Positions 56,551-64,000 of a stretch of DNA of 64,000 nucleotides are shown piece by piece. The position numbers and the translations under genes were made by a program. This stretch comes from an endosymbiont of unidentified scaly snail isolate Monju (GTDB lineage Bacteria > Pseudomonadota > Gammaproteobacteria > Chromatiales > Chromatiaceae): contig NZ_AP012978.1 in NCBI RefSeq assembly GCF_000801295.1, forward strand, positions 1,488,001 to 1,552,000, read 5' to 3'. The notes below the pieces were generated by a model. That model had not been told where the DNA came from. It searched no databases and saw only the letters and a list, made by a program, of their open reading frames with translations. Position 1 is the stretch's first letter, and the number at the start of each line of letters is the position of its first letter.

Positions 56551-58368
56551 TCAGACCACCCGGAACCAGACATCCTGGGTGGCGAGGTCGAGGTCGCGGA
56601 GGCGCAGGCGCACCGTCTGGTCGAGCGCGAAACGATCGTGCAGGCGCATGCGGATCTCCATCGCCAGCTCGGGGATGATGAGCACGGCCTTGCGCTCCTC
56701 GAGCGCGGCGACCACCCCCTCGCCCTCCCAGCCCGGGTGACGTTGCAGGTAGATCAGCTTCCAGTGCAGGTTCGACTGGCGCTCGGCGCGGCGAATGCGC
56801 CCGCCAGCCACGTCGATGCCGGCGATGCGCTCGGCCAGGGTCTCGCGCGACATGGGATCGCCGCCGGAGACGAAGGCGCGCAACTGCTGGTGCACCAGCA
56901 GGTCGGCATAGCGGCGCAGCGGGCTGGTGGCGCGGGCATAACGCTCCAGCCCCAGGCCGAAGTGCGGCTCGGGGTGCAGTACCGTGTTGCTCGGCTTGAA
57001 CAACCGCCGGTAGGCGTACATCTCGGCCAGGGTCTGCGGCTGGCGGATCTCCTCGGGCTCGGGCTCGGGCTGCATGGCATAGGGGATGGGCAGATCATTG
57101 GCCTCGGCGAAGCGGGCCACCGCCTCGCCGGCCATCAGCATGGCGTCGGTCACCAGGTCGCGCGCCGGCATCTTGGGCAGCGGGCGGATCACCACTTCGC
57201 CGTCGATCACGCGCACCGCGGCCTCGGGCAGGTCGATACGCGCGGCATTGCGTGCCAGCCGTCGCGCGCGATAGGCGGCGGTGAGCTCCGCCAGGCGCGC
57301 GAACAGCGGCTCGTTCAGGCGCTCGTTGGCCGCCTCGTAGCTGGTGCGCGAGACCTTCACCCAGGTGCGTTCGACACGAATGTCACGCGGCTCGCCATCG
57401 ACCAGGCGCACGCCGATCGACAGTGCCGGGGAGACCGGCTGCAGGCCCAGGCCCAGCTGCTCGGTGAGCGCCGGCGGCAACATGGTGACGGTACACTCGG
57501 GCAGGTAGAGATTGCTCGCGCGCTCGCGCGCCGCCTGATCGAGATGCCCATCGGGACGCACCAGGGCAGCCACATCGGCTACATGTACCCACAGGTAGTC
57601 GCCGTCCAGGCTGATGGCGTCGTCCGGGTCCTGGTTGCCGACATCGTCGATCGCCCAGGCCTCGAGGTGAGTCAGGTCGAGCCGGTCTTCCTCGGGCAGG
57701 GCCGGCACGCCGATCTCCGGCGATTCGAGCACTGCCCCAGCGCGCCGCGGCCACGGATTGTACTCGGCCGCCCAGTAGCCGCAGCGCAACAGGAATCGGT
57801 GTGCCGCCTCGGGCGTGGCCTCCACCTTGAAATGGTCCAGGATGCGGCTCTTCGCGGCATCGCCCAGGGCAACGCGTTCCACCTCGGCCAGGCGCTTGCG
57901 GTCCTCCTCCTCGAGCGCCGCCTGCTCCACGCGGGCGAGAAAGCCTTCCCATTCCTCGGCCTCGCGCTGCTTGCGTTCACGTTCGGCGCGCAGCGCGGCG
58001 ACCTGCTCGGGGGAATTGACCTTCACTGCCCCGGGGGCGCCGGTGAAATACAGGCCGCCCTGCAACAACTCCCAGGTCGCCCAGGCGCTGGCCGGGGTGA
58101 ACTCGCCGAACACCAGCTCGGCCAGTTCCTCGAAGGCTGGCTGCTCGCCCTGCAACAACTCCCAGGCCTCCTCGACATTGGCCTCGGGGGCGTCCAGGGC
58201 AGCGAGCGAATGCAGAGGCCCCGGGTGCAGCAGGCTGATGTCCTTGGGACGCACCTTGCGCGACTTGCCGCCGGCCAGTTCGATCTCGATCTTCTCGCCC
58301 ACCGCGCTGACCCGGGTCGGGTGGATCTTGTAGAGCACCAGACTGCCGGCGCGGATGGATGCGGACAC
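56551..58368 (-). CDS. RNB-domain ribonuclease (RNase II/R-like exonuclease)
   Basis: A 605-residue protein. A short N-terminal OB-like region (AGSLVLYKIHPTRVSAVGEK) and helical linker precede the RNB catalytic domain starting at HLEAWAIDDVGNQDPDDAIS, whose Asp cluster binds Mg2+. It continues LWVHVADVAALVRPDG and RASNLYLPECTVTMLPPALT and ends with YARATSPLRRYADLLVHQQL. A degenerate C-terminal OB part follows. It degrades RNA 3' to 5'; it is neither a full RNase R nor a typical RNase II. Translation starts with GTG at 58368 after GAGGGAATTCC. It is divergent from ygfZ. Confidence 0.9.
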   Translation of the reverse strand: MSASIRAGSLVLYKIHPTRVSAVGEKIEIELAGGKSRKVRPKDISLLHPGPLHSLAALDAPEANVEEAWELLQGEQPAFEELAELVFGEFTPASAWATWELLQGGLYFTGAPGAVKVNSPEQVAALRAERERKQREAEEWEGFLARVEQAALEEEDRKRLAEVERVALGDAAKSRILDHFKVEATPEAAHRFLLRCGYWAAEYNPWPRRAGAVLESPEIGVPALPEEDRLDLTHLEAWAIDDVGNQDPDDAISLDGDYLWVHVADVAALVRPDGHLDQAARERASNLYLPECTVTMLPPALTEQLGLGLQPVSPALSIGVRLVDGEPRDIRVERTWVKVSRTSYEAANERLNEPLFARLAELTAAYRARRLARNAARIDLPEAAVRVIDGEVVIRPLPKMPARDLVTDAMLMAGEAVARFAEANDLPIPYAMQPEPEPEEIRQPQTLAEMYAYRRLFKPSNTVLHPEPHFGLGLERYARATSPLRRYADLLVHQQLRAFVSGGDPMSRETLAERIAGIDVAGGRIRRAERQSNLHWKLIYLQRHPGWEGEGVVAALEERKAVLIIPELAMEIRMRLHDRFALDQTVRLRLRDLDLATQDVWFRVV

Positions 58369-58454
58369 GTGGAATTCCCTCGGGAGACTGCGAAAACTCG
58401 ACTCGGAAGTTGGCTATGATACCTGCCCACCCCGAGGATTTGCGGAGAACATCC

Positions 58455-59441
58455 ATGCTGGACTGGCAGGAATTCCTGAACCAACAAAAGCTCGACGACG
58501 GTCCCCTACCCGATTGTGCCCTGACCGATCTCTCGCACATCGGCCTGATCCAGGTGAGCGGAGAAGACGCGCGCGACTTCCTGCAGGGTCAATTCACCAA
58601 CGACATCAACAAGGTCGATGTCACCCACAGCCAGCTCAGCGCCTATTGCAGTCCCAAGGGACGCATGCTGGCAAGCTTCCGTGTCTTCGAGCGCGATGAC
58701 GTGCTGTTGCTGATGGTCCCCGCCGAACGTCTGGCAGCCAGCCTGCAACGGCTGCGCATGTTCGTGCTGCGCTCGAAGGTGCAGATCGAGGATGCCAGCG
58801 ACAGGCTGGCGCGCATTGAACTGTCGGGCGACTGCGCCCCCGGCCTGCTGCCCATCGATCCGCCGAGCGAGGACAATGGCGTGCACAGCCTCGACGGCTA
58901 CACCGTGATCCGCATCCCCGGCGACCGACCACGCTTCCAGGTGCTGGGCGAGCCCGAGGCCATGCAGGCCCTGTGGGAAGAGGCTGCCGCCACAGCCCGA
59001 CCCACCTCGGCGGTCGCCTGGGCATTGCTCGATATCCGCGCCGGCATTCCCACGGTGTACGAGGCCACGGTCGAATCCTTCGTCCCTCAGATGACCAACC
59101 TGCATGCGATCGAAGGCGTGAGTTTCACCAAGGGCTGCTATACCGGCCAGGAGATCGTGGCGCGCATGCACTACCTGGGCAAACTCAAGCGCCGCATGTA
59201 CCGGGTGCGCATCGACAGCACGCACCAGCCCGAGCCCGGCGAGGCCCTGTTTTCACCGCACAGCGGCTCGGGCCAGGGTGCTGGACGCATCGTCTCGTCC
59301 GCCCCCTCACCGGACGGCGGTTACGAGGCCCTGGCAGTGATCGAGATCGCCGTCGCCGAGACCGGCGACGTGCACCTGGGCGCCGTGGACGGCCCGCGGC
59401 TGACCTTCCTCGACCTGCCCTACACGGTGAGTGCCCCGTAA
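58455..59441 (+). CDS. ygfZ: Folate-dependent Fe-S cluster/tRNA-modification protein YgfZ
   Basis: A 328-residue GcvT-like protein. The YgfZ signature VSFTKGCYTGQEIVARMHYL with its conserved Cys is present, along with FLQGQFTNDINKV and SPKGRMLASFRVF. YgfZ helps MiaB-type radical SAM enzymes through Fe-S cluster assembly or repair and binds tetrahydrofolate. GGAGAAC precedes the ATG at 58455. It is a single gene divergent from the RNB gene with an 86-bp spacer holding both promoters. Confidence 0.95.
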   Translation: MLDWQEFLNQQKLDDGPLPDCALTDLSHIGLIQVSGEDARDFLQGQFTNDINKVDVTHSQLSAYCSPKGRMLASFRVFERDDVLLLMVPAERLAASLQRLRMFVLRSKVQIEDASDRLARIELSGDCAPGLLPIDPPSEDNGVHSLDGYTVIRIPGDRPRFQVLGEPEAMQALWEEAAATARPTSAVAWALLDIRAGIPTVYEATVESFVPQMTNLHAIEGVSFTKGCYTGQEIVARMHYLGKLKRRMYRVRIDSTHQPEPGEALFSPHSGSGQGAGRIVSSAPSPDGGYEALAVIEIAVAETGDVHLGAVDGPRLTFLDLPYTVSAP

Positions 59442-59465
59442 CGCCAGGAAAGCGCTGTTCACGTG

Positions 59466-59491
59466 CCTCCCCCGCGCAGGCTCGGGGGAGG
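59466..59491. repeat. CCTCCCCCG hairpin between ygfZ and the HDOD gene
   Basis: CCTCCCCCG pairs with CGGGGGAGG around 8 bases. No T tract follows directly. It belongs to the same hairpin type as those near 22656 and 27340. Confidence 0.6.
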
Positions 59492-59595
59492 ACGAGAAAA
59501 TGCCTTTTCAGCGATTTCCCGGATTTTTCATCGGGGCTCAAGTTCGCCGCAACTGGCCGATACAGGGGATATCTCGCTGCAAGGGATAGCCATTC

Positions 59596-60453
59596 ATGTC
59601 TGCTGCCGTACTCGACCCCTCCGCCTTCGCCGAACAGATCCGCGAAGACATTGCTGCCAACCGTATCCAGTTGTCAACCCTGCCCGAGGTCGCGCTGCGG
59701 GTGCGCGAAGCGGTCGAGAACGAAGACAGCAATGCGGCGACCATCGCCGAGATCGTGACCCAGGACCCGGCACTCACTACGCGCCTGCTGCAAGTCGCCA
59801 ACAGCGCTCTCTATCGCGGTGCACGCAGCATCGACAATATCCAGATGGCGGTCACCCGCATGGGGCTGAAGCTGGTCAGGAACCTGGTCATCAGCCTGGC
59901 CATGAAACAGATGTTCCAGGCCACCTCCGACGCACTGGACCATGCCTTCCGCCGCATCTGGAACGACAGCGTGGAGGCTGCCGCCATCGCCCGGGTACTG
60001 GCCACCAACGTGCGCGGCCTCGAACCCGAACAGGCCATGCTCGCCGGGCTGATCCACAACATCGGAGCCCTGCCGGTACTCACCAAGCTCGACCTGGAAC
60101 TGGGCTTCGACACGGACCGGACACTGGTCGAGCGCCTGCTCAACGAGATCGCCCCGGCACTCGGGCGCGACATGCTGCGCGAATGGCAGTTCGCCGATTG
60201 CCTGGTCGAGGTACCAGTGGCCTGCCTGGACCTGAAGCGCGAACGCGAAAGGGCCGACTACGCCGACCTGGTACTGGTCGCGCGGCTGGAACACCTGGCC
60301 TCCAGCGGCAAGCTGGATGCGGATACCAGCCCGATGGAATGGCCCAACTACAGCGCCTTTGCGCGGGTCGGGGTAGACACCGAGATCACCGTGCTGGAAA
60401 TGGAAGGCCCGGCCGAGCAGATCGCCGAAGTCCGTTCGCTGCTCTCCGGCTGA
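59596..60453 (+). CDS. HDOD-domain signalling protein
   Basis: A 285-residue cytoplasmic protein. The HDOD domain runs over about residues 20-215: LSTLPEVALRVREAVENEDS, IVTQDPALTTRLLQVANSAL, IDNIQMAVTRMGLKLVRNLV and MLAGLIHNIGALPVL. The HD dyad is replaced by HN in LIHNIG, as usual for HDOD proteins, which are non-hydrolytic regulators in motility, chemotaxis or c-di-GMP circuits. It is convergent with the SEL1 gene, 4 bp apart. Confidence 0.92.
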   Translation: MSAAVLDPSAFAEQIREDIAANRIQLSTLPEVALRVREAVENEDSNAATIAEIVTQDPALTTRLLQVANSALYRGARSIDNIQMAVTRMGLKLVRNLVISLAMKQMFQATSDALDHAFRRIWNDSVEAAAIARVLATNVRGLEPEQAMLAGLIHNIGALPVLTKLDLELGFDTDRTLVERLLNEIAPALGRDMLREWQFADCLVEVPVACLDLKRERERADYADLVLVARLEHLASSGKLDADTSPMEWPNYSAFARVGVDTEITVLEMEGPAEQIAEVRSLLSG

Positions 60454-60457
60454 AGCG

Positions 60458-61312
60458 CTACTCGGCCAGGCGCTCGCGAATGCCGGCCAGGCTGCGCGGC
60501 CAGGGATCGTTGCGGCGGAGCGACGGAGGCAATTCCAGGCGGGCCCGCACCGCCTGCTTCGCATCGGCAAAGATGCCGTATCCCAGTGCCCACAGGACCT
60601 GCCCGTCGCCAGCGCGAATCCGGTAACGCAACAGGGGGCGTTGCCAGCTCCGGAACCCCACCAGCTCTTGCAATACCGCGCGATCACGCGTGGCCATCAG
60701 TTGCAAGGTGAACTCCTTGTCCCGACGCGCCTCCAGCCAGGCGGCGTTCACCACGATTGTGCCGGCGTCCTGCCCTTCCCCGGTTTCGTCCTGCAGCTTG
60801 TCGAGTGCGGCGAGCGCCTCGGCAGATCGCGTGGAACCGTTGCGTTGCGCCATCCGGTACCAGTAGCGCGCCTGCTCGAGATCGCGCTCTACCCCCTTGC
60901 CCAGTGCATACAGGCTGCCCAGGTTGTGTTGCGCCAGCACCAGACCCTGTTCCGCCGCCTGACGCCACAAGGCAGCGGCGCGTGCGGTGCCGGCCTCGGT
61001 ACCCTCGCGCAGGTATTCGTTACCCAGGTTGTACTGGGCCAGCGGATCACCGGCATCGGCGGCCTGCCGCAACAGGCGATGCGCCCGTTCGGGATCCGCC
61101 TCCACGCCCAGCCCCTTCTGGTAGATCAGGCTCAGGTAGAAGGCCGCGCGCGGCACACCCCGGGCCTGCAGGGGTTCGAGCAGCGCCCTGGCGCGGGCAT
61201 AGTCGCCCAATTCCAGTGCCAGACGACCATCGTCCAGGGCCCCGTCGATGGCATATGTCTCGCCCAGCCACAGCACCATGAGCAGGAGCAGCAGGCCAGG
61301 GCGTCGCATCAT
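60458..61312 (-). CDS. SEL1-repeat protein with a C-terminal SPOR-like domain
   Basis: A 284-residue exported protein. The signal peptide is MMRRPGLLLLLMVLWLGETYA. SEL1/TPR repeats follow (YLSLIYQKGLGVEADPERAH, AQYNLGNEYLREGTEAGTAR, AQHNLGSLYALGKGVERDLE). The C-terminal part EFTLQLMATRDRAVLQELVG with YRIRAGDGQVLWALGYG resembles SPOR, which binds denuded peptidoglycan at the septum. The ATG at 61312 overlaps the MscS stop (ATGA). A role in the envelope alongside MscS is inferred. Confidence 0.85.
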   Translation of the reverse strand: MMRRPGLLLLLMVLWLGETYAIDGALDDGRLALELGDYARARALLEPLQARGVPRAAFYLSLIYQKGLGVEADPERAHRLLRQAADAGDPLAQYNLGNEYLREGTEAGTARAAALWRQAAEQGLVLAQHNLGSLYALGKGVERDLEQARYWYRMAQRNGSTRSAEALAALDKLQDETGEGQDAGTIVVNAAWLEARRDKEFTLQLMATRDRAVLQELVGFRSWQRPLLRYRIRAGDGQVLWALGYGIFADAKQAVRARLELPPSLRRNDPWPRSLAGIRERLAE

Positions 61313-63036
61313 TCCGTTCCCAAGGCCTGCCGGGTCTGTTGCACCACGCGGCGCGCGGCCTCGCGCCCATGATCGGCCGCCTCGGAAAGCGGCGGCTGGC
61401 CGGGTTGTGGCGGTTCGTAATCCTCGTTGCGCAGGTACAGCGTCTGCGTGGGATAGGCGAATTCCACGCCCAGCTCGCGCGCCACGCGCAGGCAGTCGAG
61501 CAGGAAGCGGTGCCGCTCGCGCAACTCGGTGCTCCAGTCGGGCGTCTGCCAGAAGACGTAGATCAACACCGACAGGGCGCTGTCGCCCAGGTCGTTGAGG
61601 TAGATGTGGAAGTAGTCCTTGCGCATGTAGGGATGCTCGCGCACCAGTTCGCGCAGGGCCTCGCAGAAGGCCTCGACACGCGCCGGCGGGGTGTCGTAGG
61701 CGAGCCCGAAATGCGCCTTGTAGCGCCGGTAGCGGCGCGCCCCCATATTGTCCACCTTGGCGGTGATGAAGCGCGAGTTGGGGATGGTCACCAGCGAGTT
61801 GTAGAAGGTACGGATGCGCGTGCTGCGGAAGCCCATGTGTTCCACCGTGCCTTCCACGTCGTCGAGCACGATCCAGTCGCCCACGGTGAACGTGCGATCG
61901 AGCAGTACGGTCACCGAGCCGAACAGATTCTGCACCATGTCCTTGGCGGCCAGGGCGAAGGCCAGGCCGCCCAGCCCGAGGCCGGCCAGCAGCCCGGTGA
62001 TGTCGATGTTGAGGTTGTCGGCGATGAACACCAGGCCGACCACCGTGACGAAGATCTTCAGCGAACGGGTGATCAGCGGAACCAGCACGTCGTCGATCTT
62101 GTTGTCGGTGGCCGCGGCACGGGCGCGCAACCAGACCGCGAAGATATCCACCACCCGGTAGGCCGCCCAGACCGCGGCCAGACTGGCCAGGGTCTTGACC
62201 GCCACCAGCAGGATCAGCAGCGCCAGTTCCGGCAGGCCAATGGCGTTGATGCCGGCCCACCAGATGCCGGCCATGACCACCATGCCCAGCGGGCGCAGGC
62301 GGTTCTCACCGTCTGCCACCGCCGCATAATCGCCGGGGTTGCGACGCATCCAGCGGCGCATGAAGCGTCGCAACGCACGGCTCACACTCCAGTCGGCGAG
62401 CACGCCGAGCACGATCACCAGCAGCAACGCCGCCCAGCGCCAGTTCTCCAGCAGGAAGGTCTTGTGCCGCAGCACCTCGGGCATCATGCGTTGCAGGCGG
62501 ATCTCCCAGGGCAGGTAGTCGGCATTGTCGTCCAGCCCCTTCACCGGCGCCCGACTGGCAACCCGGTCGTAGATCTTCGGCAACTGCTCGATGGTCGAGG
62601 CGTCGAACAGCCAGCGCCCGTCTTCCTGGCGGCGCAGGCGGATGATGCCGTCGTCGTAACGGGCGAAGGTCCATTCGCTGCCGTCCGGGCGCTTGGGCAC
62701 CCGCTTGAGATTCACCTTGCGCGTGCGATCCATGATCTCGAGCAGCATCCAGGCACGCTTCTCTCCGATCTCGCGGCGCACCGGGGCACTGATCTGCGAC
62801 AGGTCCAGCGTCTCCAGGGCATCCTGGATGCGCCTGGCATCCCCGCGCTTGATGTCGTTCATGGCGCTCAGGAAGGTGCGCAGGGTCTCGCGCGGCGAGG
62901 CCAGATGTGCGGGCGGCGCCTTGGACGCGCTCGCCGGTGGCGTCTCTGCCGGTGTTTCTGCCGCGACCGTCGCCAGGCTCAGGAAAGCCAGGAAGAAGGC
63001 CAGAAGAATCGGAATCCGGTACGTCGTTCCAGTCAC
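61309..63036 (-). CDS. MscS-family mechanosensitive channel with a large periplasmic N-domain
   Basis: A 575-residue membrane protein. The signal peptide MTGTTYRIPILLAFFLAFLS is followed by a soluble periplasmic domain of about 170 residues, then helices, then the MscS core: the pore helix GLLAGLGLGGLAFALAAKDM with QNLFGSVTVLLDRTFTVGDW and the cytoplasmic beta domain (EGTVEHMGFRSTRIRTFYNS, VTIPNSRFITAKVDNMG). It releases solutes on hypoosmotic shock. It starts with GTG at 63036 in a GTGA overlap with the panC stop. Confidence 0.93.
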   Translation of the reverse strand: MTGTTYRIPILLAFFLAFLSLATVAAETPAETPPASASKAPPAHLASPRETLRTFLSAMNDIKRGDARRIQDALETLDLSQISAPVRREIGEKRAWMLLEIMDRTRKVNLKRVPKRPDGSEWTFARYDDGIIRLRRQEDGRWLFDASTIEQLPKIYDRVASRAPVKGLDDNADYLPWEIRLQRMMPEVLRHKTFLLENWRWAALLLVIVLGVLADWSVSRALRRFMRRWMRRNPGDYAAVADGENRLRPLGMVVMAGIWWAGINAIGLPELALLILLVAVKTLASLAAVWAAYRVVDIFAVWLRARAAATDNKIDDVLVPLITRSLKIFVTVVGLVFIADNLNIDITGLLAGLGLGGLAFALAAKDMVQNLFGSVTVLLDRTFTVGDWIVLDDVEGTVEHMGFRSTRIRTFYNSLVTIPNSRFITAKVDNMGARRYRRYKAHFGLAYDTPPARVEAFCEALRELVREHPYMRKDYFHIYLNDLGDSALSVLIYVFWQTPDWSTELRERHRFLLDCLRVARELGVEFAYPTQTLYLRNEDYEPPQPGQPPLSEAADHGREAARRVVQQTRQALGTE

Positions 63037-63881
63037 TTGATTTCCATCTCCAGATTGTCGATCAGGCGTGCCTTGCCGAGCCAGGCGGCAACCAGAATCA
63101 CCAGCCTGTCACTCCTGTCCGTTGGCGGCAGCAGGGTGGCGGCATCCACCACCACGGCATAGTCGGTACGAAAACCCGCACTGTCCAGCTCACCCCGGAT
63201 CCAGTCCGCCAGCCTGTCCCAGTCGCGCCCCCCCCCGGCCACACGGTCGGCCGCTGCACACAGCGTGGCATACAGCCGTGGGGCAATGCGGCGCTCGGCC
63301 GCGTCGAGGTACTGATTGCGCGAACTCATGGCCAGACCGTCGGATTCACGCACCGTATCAACTCCCAGGATTTCCACTGGCATGGCCAGGTCGCGCACCA
63401 TGCGCCGGATCACCAGCAACTGCTGGTAGTCCTTCTTGCCGAATACCGCCAGGTCCGGCTGCACCATGTTGAACAGCTTGCACACCACGGTGGCCACGCC
63501 GGCGAAATGCCCGGGGCGGGAAGCACCGCAATGCAGGGCGCTGATCTCGGGCACCTCGACCCGTGTCTGCTGCTCCAGCGACACCGGATACATGACCTCC
63601 ACCGGCGGCGCAAACAGCAGGTCCACGCCTTCGGCCTCGAGCGCACGGCGGTCGGCCTCGAGAGTACGCGGGTACTTGTCGAGGTCCTCGTTCGGACCGA
63701 ACTGCAGGGGATTGACGAAGATGCTCACCACCACGCTGTCGGCATGCCGGCGTGCCTCGCGCACCAGTGTCAGGTGACCGGCGTGCAGATTGCCCATGGT
63801 CGGCACGAAGGCCATCCGACCATCGGCACGCAGCCCGGCCACCGCCTCGCGCAGCGCCTCGACCCGCTCGACTGTCTTCAT
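63033..63881 (-). CDS. panC: Pantothenate synthetase
   Basis: A 282-residue enzyme joining pantoate and beta-alanine with ATP. FVPTMGNLHAGHLTLVREAR contains the HIGH-like site, followed by VSIFVNPLQFGPNEDLDKYP, VFGKKDYQQLLVIRRMV and LAMSSRNQYLDAAER (KMSKS-like loop). It overlaps panB by 4 bases (ATGA) upstream and the MscS gene downstream, giving a coupled panB-panC-mscS-SEL1 series. Confidence 0.98.
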   Translation of the reverse strand: MKTVERVEALREAVAGLRADGRMAFVPTMGNLHAGHLTLVREARRHADSVVVSIFVNPLQFGPNEDLDKYPRTLEADRRALEAEGVDLLFAPPVEVMYPVSLEQQTRVEVPEISALHCGASRPGHFAGVATVVCKLFNMVQPDLAVFGKKDYQQLLVIRRMVRDLAMPVEILGVDTVRESDGLAMSSRNQYLDAAERRIAPRLYATLCAAADRVAGGGRDWDRLADWIRGELDSAGFRTDYAVVVDAATLLPPTDRSDRLVILVAAWLGKARLIDNLEMEIK

Positions 63882-64000
63882 TCGAAGGTGTGCTCCTGGC
63901 CCGGGAAGGTGCCCTCGCGCACGGCCGACACGTAGGCCTGGACCGCCCCCTCGATGCTGCCCGCCCCCGGCATGAAGTCGTGCGCGAACTTCGGGATGCG
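63878..64000 (-). CDS. panB: 3-methyl-2-oxobutanoate hydroxymethyltransferase, C-terminal 40 residues
   Basis: The frame from the window edge reads RIPKFAHDFMPGAGSIEGAV, then QAYVSAVREGTFPGQEHTFE and stop, which matches the PanB C terminus (PKF..nFM.gagSI..A...Yv.aVk.g.FP..eH.F). PanB makes ketopantoate for the same pathway as panC, whose start overlaps this stop. Confidence 0.93.
   Translation of the reverse strand, partial: RIPKFAHDFMPGAGSIEGAVQAYVSAVREGTFPGQEHTFE

Overview
This window reads as a high-GC gammaproteobacterial chromosome. The gene order tRNA-Leu / tig-clpP-clpX-lon-hupB, cmk-rpsA-ihfB, guaB-guaA, alaS-lysC-csrA-tRNA-Ser and panB-panC is of the Chromatiales / sulfur-oxidiser type. 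NnrS, an ArsJ-like transporter, a cytochrome b561 / diheme cytochrome c operon and a decayed glyoxylate bypass suggest a respiratory, probably autotrophic bacterium; the lineage is inferred from gene content only. The window also shows erosion: three IS3-family copies, one IS110-family copy, and several genes that are truncated, frameshifted or internally deleted.

Layout. 1-4.5 kb: 5' part of pntA, a HAD phosphatase, a small conserved gene, a shortened ArsJ-like permease and NnrS. 4.7-8.5 kb: a compact minus-strand operon of cytochrome b561, a DUF1924 cytochrome, a diheme cytochrome, a PepSY protein, a response regulator and a sensor kinase. 8.6-12 kb: a two-gene cassette of a glycosyltransferase-like protein and an acetolactate-synthase-like TPP enzyme. 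12.2-21.3 kb: envelope and cytoplasmic protein quality control (ppiD, hupB, lon with a sigma-32-like promoter, clpX, clpP, tig) and three tRNAs. 21.4-27.1 kb: a CPBP protease, a tiny membrane protein, ihfB, rpsA, cmk, aroA and tRNA-Asn. 27.4-33.9 kb: an MBL hydrolase, tadA, guaA, guaB and two tandem adenylate kinases. 34.1-36.6 kb: remnants of aceK, aceA and malate synthase G around an intact LysR gene. 36.8-44 kb: IS3 copy 1, a 5'-truncated FIST gene, a GGDEF/EAL protein, a small gene, an htpG C-terminal fragment and IS3 copy 2. 44.2-52.3 kb: tRNA-Ser, csrA, lysC, alaS and an AAA ATPase gene split by IS3 copy 3. 52.4-56.5 kb: moaA, a TlpA pair and a REP array containing an IS110 element. 56.5-64 kb: an RNB exonuclease, ygfZ, an HDOD protein, SEL1/SPOR and MscS genes, panC and the 3' end of panB.

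Repeats. At least nine clusters of a REP/BIME-like hairpin occupy intergenic spacers. Units alternate in orientation and keep a GTAG/GTGG/GCAG-type head and the loop, while the stems vary with compensating changes. A second family has 9-bp-periodic CACARAG terminal inverted repeats enclosing about 170 bp. A third is a CCTCTCCCC-GCAAG-GGGGAGAGG type of hairpin.

The most interesting system is the IS110-family element at 55183-56370. It sits exactly inside one REP hairpin, with CT (coding strand) at both ends. Its 5' non-coding leader folds into an internal loop whose two sides carry GCCGC- and GTAGGAG-type stretches matching the left and right halves of that REP target, as expected of a bridge RNA. 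The transposase itself has a one-base frameshift.
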